A DNA stretch of 31,626 bases from a virus (IMGVR_UViG_3300034102_000739:1-31626); one strand, 5' to 3'; positions 7,592 through 16,005 are shown, counted from the first letter of the stretch. A program made the numbers and translations. The notes: generated from the sequence alone by a model not told the origin.

Positions 7592-8623
7592 TTATTCGCA
7601 ACGTAACCAACGGTCGTTCTTCAACGTCCATTCAACCACTTCACCGATACGTTCTGTTAAACTAACCTTAGGTTCCCAACCTAAACTGCGCATGTAGTCA
7701 CCACTCAGAGCATAACGCAGGTCATGTCCTGGGCGTGAGCTATGGAAGTCAACCATTTCGTACTTCAATTCTTTTCCTTGCGCATCAGCGATAATCTGTG
7801 CTAGTTGTAAATTGTTAATTTCTTGTTTGCCTACTAGATTGAATTTAGGACATTTAGCTTCACCATAATCTGCTTCTAGTTTAGTATCATCTAATCCTAG
7901 CAAGAACATCATAGCATCAGCTACGTCTGCCGCATGGATATAGAAACGACTACCCGGAATAGTCCTAGTTGCGTCACTGTGGATGGTAATAGCATCGCCA
8001 TCATTTACCTTACGGATACACATCGGAATAAACTTCTCTGGGTGCTGTCTTTGTCCGAATACGTTCATCGTATGTGTGATATAGATAGGCATCTTGTAGG
8101 TATTTTCAAATGCCACTGCTAGTTCTTCACCGCCAGCTTTAGTTGCTGAATATGGATTACTAGAATTGTAACGATCACGCTCAGCATAGTTAACACCATT
8201 AGGTGCTGGACCAAATACTTCGTCTGTTGAGAAGTATATAAAACGTTCTAGATTTTTTAGTTTACGACTAAACTCTAAGATATGACCTGTGCCTACTACG
8301 TTGTCCCAGACAAACTCCATCGGAAATTCAATACTGCGATCAACATGACTGCCAGCGGCCAAATGTAGGACATAGTTCACATCACCGATATCACGTGCTA
8401 CCATTGGATTTAATTCAGCACGTAGATCATGGAATACGATCTTTACACGCTTACGTGTTTCTGTATCAAAATCAGCCATCATATCTGATAAGCGATTTAG
8501 ATTGCCCGAGAAGTCTAGTCTGTCTAAGCTGACTACGTTCCAATCGGTATTTCTTAAAATATTTTCAATAACGTGGTGTGCGATAAAACCCGCACCGCCA
8601 GTCACTAAGACGGTTTTTGACAT
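7592..8623 (-). CDS. dTDP-glucose 4,6-dehydratase-like enzyme (RmlB family)
   Basis: A 343-residue extended SDR with all active-site features of nucleotide-sugar 4,6-dehydratases. These are GGAGFIA at 9-15, LHLAAGSHVDRS at 86-97, FSTDEVFG at 131-138 (Thr133, Asp134, Glu135) and YSATK (Tyr158, Lys162). NVFGQRQHPEKFIP follows in the substrate domain. The expected reaction is NDP-hexose to NDP-4-keto-6-deoxyhexose, the entry step for the methyltransferases and SDR downstream. It is about full length for the family. AATAAATA, a T4-late-like box, lies at 8670-8663, and CTGGAG precedes the start. The nucleotide (dTDP, UDP, GDP or CDP) is not certain. Confidence 0.88.
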   Translation of the reverse strand: MSKTVLVTGGAGFIAHHVIENILRNTDWNVVSLDRLDFSGNLNRLSDMMADFDTETRKRVKIVFHDLRAELNPMVARDIGDVNYVLHLAAGSHVDRSIEFPMEFVWDNVVGTGHILEFSRKLKNLERFIYFSTDEVFGPAPNGVNYAERDRYNSSNPYSATKAGGEELAVAFENTYKMPIYITHTMNVFGQRQHPEKFIPMCIRKVNDGDAITIHSDATRTIPGSRFYIHAADVADAMMFLLGLDDTKLEADYGEAKCPKFNLVGKQEINNLQLAQIIADAQGKELKYEMVDFHSSRPGHDLRYALSGDYMRSLGWEPKVSLTERIGEVVEWTLKNDRWLRCE

Positions 8624-8662
8624 CGATATACTCCAGTTTTCGTTGAATTTACTGCTATTTTG

Positions 8663-8670
8663 TATTTATT
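8663..8670 (-). promoter_or_regulatory. Possible T4-type late promoter box AATAAATA
   Basis: A one-base variant of the T4 late consensus TATAAATA, reading toward the 4,6-dehydratase-like gene 40 bases downstream, in a non-coding gap. The sequence is AT-rich, so chance occurrence is possible. Confidence 0.4.
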
Positions 8671-8692
8671 TTAACAAAATGTGGCAGGAAAA

Positions 8693-8866
8693 TTATGCTT
8701 CTGTTCGGTCTGCTACTGTGCGTGCTACCTTGGTTTCTACATATTCTTTGATAAACTTGATAGCTTTACGGCTAGTATCAAAAACATATTCACTGGTTTC
8801 ATCTTCTTGTGTTAGGATCACTACGAATCCATTTGTTACTTTACGAATTTCAATTGAATCAAACAT
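8693..8866 (-). CDS. Small 57-aa protein, unknown
   Basis: A 57-codon gene beginning MFDSIEIRKVTNGFVVIL, with a strong AGAGGAAG ribosome binding site 5 bases before its ATG. It also has its own sigma70-like promoter (8929-8901). It looks like a compact alpha/beta domain: two beta strands (IEIRKV, FVVILTQ), an acidic turn, YVFDT, then an amphipathic helix rich in Lys (RKAIKFIKEYVETK). Function unknown. The strong start signals and the good codon-level composition make it more likely real than chance. Confidence 0.75.
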   Translation of the reverse strand: MFDSIEIRKVTNGFVVILTQEDETSEYVFDTSRKAIKFIKEYVETKVARTVADRTEA

Positions 8867-8900
8867 GTTTACTTCCTCTTATTAAGATTATTACCTTATA

Positions 8901-8929
8901 ATAGTAACAGGTTTAGATAAAAAAGTCAA
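8901..8929 (-). promoter_or_regulatory. Sigma70-like promoter TTGACT-N17-TACTAT
   Basis: On the minus strand TTGACT is at 8929-8924 and TACTAT at 8906-8901, with 17 bases between. It lies directly after the terminator hairpin at 8931-8959 and upstream of the 57-aa gene, a typical end-of-unit, start-of-unit arrangement. Confidence 0.6.
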
Positions 8930-8930
8930 C

Positions 8931-8959
8931 AAAAAAGGCTACCTAAATAGCCTTTTTTT
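8931..8959 (-). terminator. Strong rho-independent terminator after the outer-membrane protein gene
   Basis: An 11-bp stem (8931-8941 with 8948-8958) closes a 6-base loop and is flanked by A-runs and T-runs on both sides, so it could work in both directions. It lies 14 bases after the barrel protein's stop codon. Confidence 0.85.
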
Positions 8960-8972
8960 GGTAGTTATGCTA

Positions 8973-9563
8973 TTAAAACTTGAACATGTAACCTGCATTG
9001 TACCCAATGAAGTCACTGGCACCATAGCTACGATCAATGCCTAATGTTAGTGCTTGATCTTTAGCGACAGCGTATTCAGCACCAAATCGCACTGTGTTGG
9101 TTTTTTCATTGTATGAGTCACTGAACGCATCACGGAAACGGTATCCTGCTTTAACTGACACTGCATCTGTTAAAGCGTATTTGATACCTGGTTCAACTGA
9201 ATAGTATGTATAGTCTTGATTTGAAGTAAACTTCTGACCTAGACCGCCACGTGTGTATAATGACACAGCTGAAAGTAGATTGTATGAGTATGTAGCACCT
9301 GCTTCTAAACGTGTTGTGTCTACACCAGTATCATTGTTTAGACGTTCAGTACGGAACTGTTGACCTAGGTCGACTGTTAGGTTATCTAACACTTTGCGGC
9401 CAATCGTAAAGTTAACACCTTGACGATTAGTGTCAGCTTTGTTGTCAGCGATCGTGTCACGGAATGTGTATTGGATGTGAGCAAAGTTTTTGCCATCTTC
9501 AGCCAAGGCTACTGTGCCAAATGATAGACCAGCGATAAGTGTTGCGATTAAAGTTTTTTTCAT
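8973..9563 (-). CDS. Outer-membrane beta-barrel protein with signal peptide
   Basis: This 196-residue protein has a textbook Sec signal peptide: MKK, a hydrophobic core and cleavage after ...VALA at about residue 21. Amphipathic beta strands with Tyr/Gly/Arg spacing follow to the end, finishing in YMFKF. A terminal Phe preceded by alternating hydrophobic residues is the BAM recognition signal. The length suits an 8-stranded OmpA/OmpX-like barrel. The gene has its own late-type promoter (9643-9636), an AGAGG ribosome binding site and a strong terminator, so it is a single-gene unit. Phage-encoded barrels such as Lom alter the host surface and can block re-infection. That role is inferred here. 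Confidence 0.85.
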   Translation of the reverse strand: MKKTLIATLIAGLSFGTVALAEDGKNFAHIQYTFRDTIADNKADTNRQGVNFTIGRKVLDNLTVDLGQQFRTERLNNDTGVDTTRLEAGATYSYNLLSAVSLYTRGGLGQKFTSNQDYTYYSVEPGIKYALTDAVSVKAGYRFRDAFSDSYNEKTNTVRFGAEYAVAKDQALTLGIDRSYGASDFIGYNAGYMFKF

Positions 9564-9635
9564 TGTGTTTCCTCTGTTTTAAATTGTTGCAAAAATGCCA
9601 CAGAATTAAATTCAAATGCATAAATGCCACGTTTT

Positions 9636-9643
9636 TATTTATA
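9636..9643 (-). promoter_or_regulatory. T4-type late promoter TATAAATA
   Basis: A perfect TATAAATA box on the minus strand in the gap between the S-adenosylhomocysteinase stop and the outer-membrane protein start. The leader of about 70 bases contains GTGGCATTT twice (9593-9601 and 9622-9630). Confidence 0.65.
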
Positions 9644-9681
9644 TACAGAATCCGTGGGTTAAAACTTTACTTAATGATAGA

Positions 9682-10971
9682 TTAATAACGATAACTATCG
9701 GGTTTGTATGGGCCATCGACAGCAACGTTAATATACTCTGCTTGTCTGGTAGTCAACGCTGTTAATTCTGCACCGATCTTAGCCAAATGTAATTGAGCAA
9801 CCTTCTCATCCAAATGTTTTGGCAATAGATATAGGTAACCAATTTGATAATCATCAAAGTTATTGAACATTTCGATCTGTGCTAGAACTTGGTTAGTGAA
9901 TGAATTACTCATTACATAGCTAGGATGTCCTGTAGCACAACCTAGGTTTACTAATCTACCCTTGGCCAAAAGAATAATACGTTTATTATCTGGAAATATA
10001 ATGTGATCAACTTGTGGTTTAATTTCTTCCCATTGGCAATAATCTTGTAAACTTGCAACATCAATTTCACTATCAAAATGGCCAATATTACATACTATAG
10101 AATTATTTTTCATTTTTAACATATCGCCATACGTAATAACATCAATATTACCCGTAGCTGTGACAAAGATGTCGGCCTTGTCTGCGGCATAATCCATGGT
10201 AACCACACGGTAGCCTTCCATGGCTGCCTGTAGTGCGCAAATTGGATCAATCTCAGTTACCCAAACTTGTGCTGATAATGCACGAAGTGCGGCTGCTGAT
10301 CCTTTACCCACATCACCAAATCCTGCTACTACGGCTACTTTACCTGCGATCATCACGTCAGTGGCACGTTTAATACCATCAACCAATGATTCACGGCAAC
10401 CATATAAGTTGTCAAACTTAGCTTTGGTTACTGAATCGTTAACGTTGATAGCACGTAACTTAAATTCACCCTTGGCCATTGCTTCATTGATTTTATGGAT
10501 ACCAGTTGTGGTTTCTTCTGTAACACCACGGATGCCTTCTAATAGATGCGGATGTTTTTCATGAATATACCATGTAAGGTCATGACCATCATCAAGCAAC
10601 ATATTTGGCTGCCAATCGTTTGGACCACTAACTGTCTGTTCAATACACCACCAGTATTCTTCTTCTGTTTCGCCTTTCCAAGCAAATACAGGGATTCCTT
10701 GATCAGCAAGTGCGGCGGCGGCGTGATCCTGTGTTGAAAATATGTTGCAACTTGACCAACGCACTTCAGCACCTAAAGCTATTAATGTTTCGACTAATAC
10801 TGCTGTTTGGATGGTCATATGCAATGACCCAGCAATACGTGCACCTTTAAGTGGTTGGGCTTCTAAATATTCTGCTTTGACTGCCATTAATCCTGGCATC
10901 TCTGTTTCAGCGATAGCGATTTCTTTATGCCCCCATGCAGAAAGGCTAATATCTTTTACTTTGTAATCCAT
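9682..10971 (-). CDS. ahcY: S-adenosylhomocysteinase
   Basis: A full-length (429-aa) AhcY, which hydrolyses S-adenosylhomocysteine to adenosine and homocysteine using bound NAD. Visible features are [19 protein letters not shown] with His51, the LLDDGHDLT substrate loop, [14 protein letters not shown] (Lys183, Asp187, Asn188), the NAD loop GFGDVGKG at 217-224, and [15 protein letters not shown]. It ends in the conserved KPDSYRY tail. Every expected residue is present, so the enzyme should be active. An AAAGGAG ribosome binding site precedes the ATG directly after the NeuD-like gene. In the cell it would remove the inhibitory product of SAM-dependent methyltransferases, several of which are encoded here. 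Confidence 0.97.
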   Translation of the reverse strand: MDYKVKDISLSAWGHKEIAIAETEMPGLMAVKAEYLEAQPLKGARIAGSLHMTIQTAVLVETLIALGAEVRWSSCNIFSTQDHAAAALADQGIPVFAWKGETEEEYWWCIEQTVSGPNDWQPNMLLDDGHDLTWYIHEKHPHLLEGIRGVTEETTTGIHKINEAMAKGEFKLRAINVNDSVTKAKFDNLYGCRESLVDGIKRATDVMIAGKVAVVAGFGDVGKGSAAALRALSAQVWVTEIDPICALQAAMEGYRVVTMDYAADKADIFVTATGNIDVITYGDMLKMKNNSIVCNIGHFDSEIDVASLQDYCQWEEIKPQVDHIIFPDNKRIILLAKGRLVNLGCATGHPSYVMSNSFTNQVLAQIEMFNNFDDYQIGYLYLLPKHLDEKVAQLHLAKIGAELTALTTRQAEYINVAVDGPYKPDSYRY

Positions 10972-10972
10972 G

Positions 10973-11671
10973 TTACTCCTTTTTTAAATCAAGTCTTCGT
11001 AATATTTTACCAGTATTTGTAATAAATTTACCATCTGGTACATCTTTAAATATAGTACTGCCTGCCATAATCTTTGCATCATTGCCAACTGTTAATATTT
11101 TATCAGCATACCCATTAACAATCTTTGACCCTGCACCAATCATAACATTATCACCAATATTAATAAATCCCGCAATAAAACTATACGGGGTCATAATTAC
11201 ATTTTCTCCTAATCGCACATCATGGGCAATAGCAGCACCGCTATCAAGGAAGCAAAAATCACCTATGTGAGATTTAGCTCTCACATAACAGTCTCGAGCA
11301 ATAATCACACTAGATCCGATATAGGTTTTGGGACTCACATACGAGGATGGGTGTATGAGATTAGCCATCGGTAAATTATGTTCTTTAAATATTTTAATTC
11401 GACGTTTTCTCAGATTATCCCCGTTGTGCTCAAAATTCTTTATATTAATATGACCAGCATAATTAGAACTTAGAACAAAATCATATTTTTTAATATCGTC
11501 AGCAGTAATTTTTTCTTCGTCACCAATGAATGGAATATCATCGACACTTTCTGTATTACCATAAAAATATTTGTCAAATATCCCAGCAATTTCTATACCC
11601 AATTCATTGGCTATATCCACCAATGAATCAAGCCCGGCTCGATAACCAACTAGTGCTATAGGCTTACTCAT
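10973..11671 (-). CDS. NeuD/PglD-like sugar O/N-acyltransferase
   Basis: The 232-residue protein has the NeuD/PglD layout. An N-terminal Rossmann-like domain ([18 protein letters not shown], then IAGIFDK) covers about residues 1-85. A left-handed beta-helix built from hexapeptide repeats follows, from [13 protein letters not shown] through [30 protein letters not shown] and [10 protein letters not shown]. The His-Asp pair in [12 protein letters not shown] matches the catalytic His region. Relatives acetylate sialic acids or amino-sugar nucleotides. It overlaps the desaturase gene by 4 bases (ATGA). The acyl donor and sugar are unknown. Confidence 0.85.
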   Translation of the reverse strand: MSKPIALVGYRAGLDSLVDIANELGIEIAGIFDKYFYGNTESVDDIPFIGDEEKITADDIKKYDFVLSSNYAGHINIKNFEHNGDNLRKRRIKIFKEHNLPMANLIHPSSYVSPKTYIGSSVIIARDCYVRAKSHIGDFCFLDSGAAIAHDVRLGENVIMTPYSFIAGFINIGDNVMIGAGSKIVNGYADKILTVGNDAKIMAGSTIFKDVPDGKFITNTGKILRRLDLKKE

Positions 11672-12714
11672 GTTGGATTTGGCACAGCTAGGCTGTCATC
11701 TTGTTTATTTTTAGTTACTACTGCCTGAATTTCATCAAACATGGCTTGCCCTCTACGTACACTATCATAAGGTAAAGGTGGGCGATCATTTACCTCACCT
11801 ATGTGTTTAATAATTTTTCCGGATATATCAAATTCTCCAGGTAATATAGCATTGTTCCACAACCATGGACAGGTATGATGTGTATTATGATATCCTTCGC
11901 CCATTAGTAAAAATTGCCATACATGTGAATTGTATGTATAATCATCACTCTTATAAATGCGCCAAGTATCAGTACGATATCCAAAACGTCCATTGGTTGG
12001 TATATGTGCTATAACGGTAACCCAACTAATGCCAGTGAATACATATAATACAGGCAAGCAATAAAAATATCCTGCATATATAGGATCGATTAAAAATAAC
12101 CCCAATGCATAAGCATAGATAACTTTATAATAATTTTTATGAAACCATTTATGGCCAGGGTCAACCGTAAGGTCTTTGATCAACATAGGACTAATGGGAT
12201 ATGTTGGAAAATAATAAAAATAAACTTTAATCTTATGCCACAAACTGCCGGCAGGTCTGTGCGGATCGCCAGTTTTATCAGTGAATCTATGATGTTCACG
12301 GTGTCCTGCAGCCCAACTGATAGTACTACCTAAGGTACATAACGATCCGAAAAATAATATAATTGTTTTCCAGAATGTATTCTTAGGTGCAAATGTTCGA
12401 TGTGAAGCCCACTTGTGTAAGCAAATACTAACGCCAATTCCAAATAATATCCAGCCACATAATAAAGCTATTAAAAACAATTTCCAATTAAAGAAAAATA
12501 ATAAAGTAATCGCACTACCAATATAGGCAATAGCCTGCGCTATTTTTACTTTACTGTCATTTGTAAAAAATTTTGTTTCAAAAAGTAGATATAATATCGG
12601 TATGGCAGTTAATACCACCAGCATATTCCAAGCAGGTGAGGTAAATGCCAACAGACCCGCCGCCATTAATGCGTATAATCCCAAGAATCTTAGATGTTTA
12701 GATGTTTTAACCAT
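11668..12714 (-). CDS. Membrane fatty-acid (acyl) desaturase, delta-9 type
   Basis: A 348-residue integral membrane di-iron desaturase. Paired hydrophobic segments occupy residues about 10-95 and 195-240. The three histidine boxes are intact: HKWASH (100-105), HREHH (138-142) and HNTHH (276-280). TGDPHRP after box 2 matches acyl-CoA/acyl-lipid delta-9 desaturases. The enzyme would put a double bond into membrane-lipid acyl chains, using O2 and a host electron donor, and so raise membrane fluidity. It has its own leader with a late-type box at 12868-12861 and tandem hairpins, and it is coupled to the NeuD-like gene. Activity is likely from the motifs; the biological purpose in a phage is inferred. 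Confidence 0.92.
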   Translation of the reverse strand: MVKTSKHLRFLGLYALMAAGLLAFTSPAWNMLVVLTAIPILYLLFETKFFTNDSKVKIAQAIAYIGSAITLLFFFNWKLFLIALLCGWILFGIGVSICLHKWASHRTFAPKNTFWKTIILFFGSLCTLGSTISWAAGHREHHRFTDKTGDPHRPAGSLWHKIKVYFYYFPTYPISPMLIKDLTVDPGHKWFHKNYYKVIYAYALGLFLIDPIYAGYFYCLPVLYVFTGISWVTVIAHIPTNGRFGYRTDTWRIYKSDDYTYNSHVWQFLLMGEGYHNTHHTCPWLWNNAILPGEFDISGKIIKHIGEVNDRPPLPYDSVRRGQAMFDEIQAVVTKNKQDDSLAVPNPT

Positions 12715-12785
12715 TGGTTTTGATACCTTTTAAAAAATTAATAAGCGAGCTAGTAGAAGGCCTACATACGGACGGCGTTATAATG

Positions 12786-12852
12786 TTTTACATTAGTAAA
12801 AGGGTACACACCCTAAGCGTCTAAGATACCGGCGTCAACGATCCGTTGGCGC
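12786..12852 (-). promoter_or_regulatory. Structured leader with three tandem hairpins before the desaturase
   Basis: Three stems lie in the untranslated leader: 12832-12840 with 12844-12852 (9 positions, one C-A mismatch on the transcript), 12102-like spacing followed by 12802-12805 with 12810-12813 (GGGT/ACCC), and 12786-12791 with 12796-12801 (6 bp). The first would sit almost at the 5' end of a transcript from the TATAAATA box. They may stabilise the mRNA or tune translation. Confidence 0.45.
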
Positions 12853-12860
12853 TGCAAATA

Positions 12861-12868
12861 TATTTATA
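12861..12868 (-). promoter_or_regulatory. T4-type late promoter TATAAATA
   Basis: A perfect late box on the minus strand, just after the stop of the 69-aa gene (stop at 12870-12872) and about 147 bases upstream of the desaturase start. Confidence 0.6.
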
Positions 12869-12869
12869 C

Positions 12870-13079
12870 CTAAGACGGAATAGTACCGCTATTATTCCTA
12901 TTTCCACCTTTGGCTGCTACCGATGGGTCACTAAACTTGCGATTTTTAGCAGAGGCCAATGCAGCTTCAGCGTCGATCATCGCTTTTTTATAGAGGTTAC
13001 GTGCTATCGGGTCAGTATAACTAGCTAGTTTATATTTTGTTACTCTTGACATATTAAAATTTGCATTAGTTTTTGCCAT
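12870..13079 (-). CDS. Small basic protein, unknown (69 aa)
   Basis: A 69-residue, Lys/Arg/Ala/Asn-rich protein beginning MAKTNANFNMSRVTKYKL. A central helical stretch (RNLYKKAMIDAEAALASAKNR) is followed by a Gly/Asn/Ser-rich tail. It has an AAGGAAT ribosome binding site and a near-perfect sigma70 promoter upstream (13139-13110), so it is probably transcribed early as a short unit. The family is not recognised; the basic, partly disordered composition would suit a nucleic-acid-binding or host-takeover protein, but that is only a guess. Confidence 0.7.
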   Translation of the reverse strand: MAKTNANFNMSRVTKYKLASYTDPIARNLYKKAMIDAEAALASAKNRKFSDPSVAAKGGNRNNSGTIPS

Positions 13080-13109
13080 GTGTGTTATTCCTTAATAAGG
13101 TAAAATTAT

Positions 13110-13139
13110 ATTATAGCTGGTTATCTATCTTAATGTCAA
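13110..13139 (-). promoter_or_regulatory. Sigma70-type promoter TTGACA-N18-TATAAT
   Basis: Both hexamers are perfect consensus on the minus strand (13139-13134 and 13115-13110), 18 bases apart. The predicted start at about 13103 leaves a short leader to the ATG at 13079. The -35 box overlaps the end of the upstream gene. Confidence 0.8.
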
Positions 13140-13934
13140 CTGTTTATTGACATGTTCTAATACTGCTTTTGCACTATCGATATTCATATATTTTAAAGGT
13201 TGGGTGAGAAATTTAATAGTATCTTGCTTAGACCAGTCGTGTTGGAAAAAATCCTGCCAGGTATTAATAGCAGGTTGGGGGATAGCATTATAACTAGTCC
13301 ACCCACTCTGATTAGTCTTATATATGCCCAATAATTCAAACTCACTAAACCATTTAATTTCTTCAAAAGATCTAGCATTTGGCACAGCGTCCAACCACTC
13401 ACATCCGTTATATTCTTTAATTAATTGTTTAAGAGATAGCCAATCTTGTTTACTATATGGCATAAGTTCATTTACTAAACTATAATTAAGTGTACGTTTA
13501 AGGCCCGTAAGTTTTTCTACCATTTCAGCATACAATTCTTGATATGGATTCCAAAGATTTTCAACTTTAAAATTAAGTTTGCTTTCTACAAAGAAATCAA
13601 ATTGTTTAAGAGGAACCTGATCACAATCTTGGATTAAAAAATATTCGCTGTTAAAATGGTCTAAACTACACAGCTTTAGTGCCTGTTGATAATACCAATG
13701 GTCTTTTTTCCAACGTGTAAGATCATAGTAATCTTCAAAATATAAATCGTCTAATAGTGTATATTTAGAGCTATCTAAATTAAATTCTGCAAACGTTTTA
13801 TCAATTACATGCTGGGGATATGGGCTAACAATATATGTTATATCAGGGAGAGGATTTAAATTATAATCAAACGATAAAGTAACCGCGGCTTCGTTAATTC
13901 TACCAGGGCCAATGAAAATTATTCTGGTAATCAT
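13125..13934 (-). CDS. Glycosyltransferase-like protein (resembles DUF6492)
   Basis: I use the ATG at 13934, which overlaps the upstream stop (ATGA), giving 269 residues starting MITRIIFIGPGR. The N-terminal half reads as a GT-A-like fold: IIFIGPGRI, ITYIVSPYP, WYYQQALKLC, and YFLIQDCDQVPL, where the D-C-D could serve as the metal-binding DxD. MPYSKQDW and the C-terminal EIKWFSEFELLG resemble the DUF6492 group of phage and bacterial glycosyltransferase-like proteins, but I place it there from memory only. It ends the operon begun by the cupin gene at 18520. Confidence 0.75.
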   Translation of the reverse strand: MITRIIFIGPGRINEAAVTLSFDYNLNPLPDITYIVSPYPQHVIDKTFAEFNLDSSKYTLLDDLYFEDYYDLTRWKKDHWYYQQALKLCSLDHFNSEYFLIQDCDQVPLKQFDFFVESKLNFKVENLWNPYQELYAEMVEKLTGLKRTLNYSLVNELMPYSKQDWLSLKQLIKEYNGCEWLDAVPNARSFEEIKWFSEFELLGIYKTNQSGWTSYNAIPQPAINTWQDFFQHDWSKQDTIKFLTQPLKYMNIDSAKAVLEHVNKQLTLR

Positions 13935-15022
13935 TTTTGTAAATGTTTTGTAAACCACTCTTTAGGATGGCATTCATAATTAAACACGTGCCCGTGTGCT
14001 TTCATCGGTATACGAGCCATAGATAAAAATGCGGCATTACGTGCTTGACGTAATAGATCAACGTCTTGATCAGGATTAATATCTAATTCTGATATATGAG
14101 ATTTCCAAAATAGAGGAATATCTTCTTTGGTCCAACGTGCTTCTGCACCATTTGGGTCTATACTGTACAATCTTTCTGCCGCTGAATATAGATTTGTCCA
14201 TCCTTCTTTACGTTCTGCATATCCAACTCGTACTTTCATATTATGGTCTAAAAATCCTGGTGGTACAAATAATGGAGGTGCTATAGTGCCTAATAGGTTA
14301 CCTACATGACTATAACCATCATAGTGTCGTATTAACTCTTTTGTGGGAGAATATACTGTGCCGGGTATTTTTAGTCCGTATTGCCAACCAAGCGAGTCTG
14401 ATCGATACATATTATCTTCACCACAATCTGTATCGAACCAATACTTTTTAAATCTACCTGCTTTCATCATCAGTAGACTATCAACAGTATCCCAATGAAA
14501 CTTAATAAAATTACCATCTGGTGTTAATTCACCGTTATGTAACAAGCTCATTCGCATCTGTTCAGGCCAATGACTATAATACATCACTGCTAAGGGATCA
14601 GTATCGGCATTTAATGTGTCAATACTTGCACGAATCATATCCAAGTTACTGTCTATAAAGATATGGTCATCATTGCCTTCGTACCAAACTAGGGTATTGT
14701 CATCAGTGAAACGTTCAGTACACATATCACGCCAGGTCTGTGTGCGGTCAATCCTATACCAATTGATTTCTAATTTGTCTGCGGGGAATATACTCAACAT
14801 ATATTCATGCAATTCTTCCTGACGTGGAGTAAACTCAGCTAGGTCTATGTAGAATACGAAATTGTCTACTACAGGGGCCATTACTGCACGACTAGCAAGA
14901 CAGTATTTAAATATGTCAAATCTATTACTTACAGGAAACCAAGCAGCACGATCGTATACTGTGCCAGCATATGGATGGGTCATCTTAACATCAGTGATCT
15001 TTACATTGAATAAAACGATCAT
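13931..15022 (-). CDS. Glycosyltransferase-like protein, unknown family
   Basis: A 363-residue soluble protein. Features that suggest a GT-A sugar transferase are FVFYIDLAEF at about residues 55-64 and LVWYEGNDDHIFIDSN at about 135-150. There an acidic pair (NDDH) ends a hydrophobic strand, as DxD motifs do. FIKFHWDTVDSLLMMKAGRFKKYW follows, with later Trp/His-rich loops. The ATG overlaps the upstream aldolase-like gene stop (ATGA). The family is not identified. Position next to a sugar-activating fusion and an aldolase-like protein suggests it uses the product of those enzymes. Confidence 0.75.
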   Translation of the reverse strand: MIVLFNVKITDVKMTHPYAGTVYDRAAWFPVSNRFDIFKYCLASRAVMAPVVDNFVFYIDLAEFTPRQEELHEYMLSIFPADKLEINWYRIDRTQTWRDMCTERFTDDNTLVWYEGNDDHIFIDSNLDMIRASIDTLNADTDPLAVMYYSHWPEQMRMSLLHNGELTPDGNFIKFHWDTVDSLLMMKAGRFKKYWFDTDCGEDNMYRSDSLGWQYGLKIPGTVYSPTKELIRHYDGYSHVGNLLGTIAPPLFVPPGFLDHNMKVRVGYAERKEGWTNLYSAAERLYSIDPNGAEARWTKEDIPLFWKSHISELDINPDQDVDLLRQARNAAFLSMARIPMKAHGHVFNYECHPKEWFTKHLQK

Positions 15023-16005
15023 TTCAGATTATTTGTGTATAGATCTAAAACATATTCAATTTCGCTAGTGATCGCAGCTTTCCAATCTGTTCTTTGGTTG
15101 ATTACATTTACCAAGGCTTGATATTTGCTTGATGAAAAACAATAGTGTCCGGCAACATTAATTTGATGTTCACGATCGTTGCTCTCAGTCCATTTACGCC
15201 AACGCCCACTGTCAACTACTTCGGTAGCAAAGTCTGTCCATTGACCTTGCGCATCTGGATGAGCTTCAACTAGTCTACGTAATAGTTTGGTTTGTACTAC
15301 ACCTAGTTGTGGAGCGATATTAAGGGCGTGGACTCCTACAGCACTGCGTAGACGAATTTCTTCAGCTGACAAATAATCAGCATTATGTTCCTTCATCTTG
15401 ACCCCGTTAGCGTTTGCCACTTCAACTAGTTCTTTAACGGTAGCTGTTTCAAATCCGCCCGCCTGATGATCTTCGTGACATAGGCTGCCTGTTTGTGCTA
15501 CAACAAATTGGATGTTAGGAATATTTTTAGCAAACGCTACATCATTCTTATACTTGATAGCACCTGCGGCTACACCTACATTTTCTTCTGTCCCAAATTC
15601 AAATTGTATATTAGGATTAAGATCTAAACAAAATTTAAAAAGTTCTTCGGCGATGCCATAGGTATCTTCAACACGGCTAGTGTCAATATGTATTAGATTA
15701 AATCCTTGTTCAATATCGTAGGCAATGGTTTTCTTCGTTGCCTCAACAGCATCACGTAATGATAAATTCTTTTCTGCATCTAAGAAGTATGGGCCACAAT
15801 GGTCACGGCACATCCAGATATAATCTGTAGGTAATGTGGATAACTGTTCACGTATCTGTGGGGTTGTCATCACATAACCCGTTTCAGCATCGACTTGATT
15901 ACGGCTAGCAATAATCATCAATGGTTTTTTATTATTGTGACTGTAATTACACAATATCTCAATAACTTCGCGGCTCATTGGCCCAAAACCTAATCTAAAA
16001 TTCAT
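15019..16005 (-). CDS. GatZ/KbaZ-like class II aldolase-family protein
   Basis: I start at the ATG at 16005, not the TTG two codons earlier, giving 328 residues. The protein follows the TIM-barrel GatZ/KbaZ pattern (tagatose-bisphosphate aldolase 'non-catalytic' subunit family). It has IIASRNQVDAETGYVMTTP at residues 31-49, CRDHCGPY (66-73) where GatZ has GGDHLGP, LIHIDTS (104-110), an FGTEENVG segment matching IGTEVP, and VVAQTGS. GatZ homologues in polysaccharide loci are thought to act on their own in sugar formation. Next to a KdsC-like phosphatase and a nucleotidyltransferase-kinase, it could form or split a phosphorylated sugar. No GatY-type partner is seen nearby. Substrate unknown. 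Confidence 0.82.
   Translation of the reverse strand: MNFRLGFGPMSREVIEILCNYSHNNKKPLMIIASRNQVDAETGYVMTTPQIREQLSTLPTDYIWMCRDHCGPYFLDAEKNLSLRDAVEATKKTIAYDIEQGFNLIHIDTSRVEDTYGIAEELFKFCLDLNPNIQFEFGTEENVGVAAGAIKYKNDVAFAKNIPNIQFVVAQTGSLCHEDHQAGGFETATVKELVEVANANGVKMKEHNADYLSAEEIRLRSAVGVHALNIAPQLGVVQTKLLRRLVEAHPDAQGQWTDFATEVVDSGRWRKWTESNDREHQINVAGHYCFSSSKYQALVNVINQRTDWKAAITSEIEYVLDLYTNNLK

Noticed and set aside
10539-10772. A minus-strand 77-codon frame inside the S-adenosylhomocysteinase gene
   Set aside because: It overlaps a full-length, motif-rich enzyme in another frame and has no recognisable protein features.
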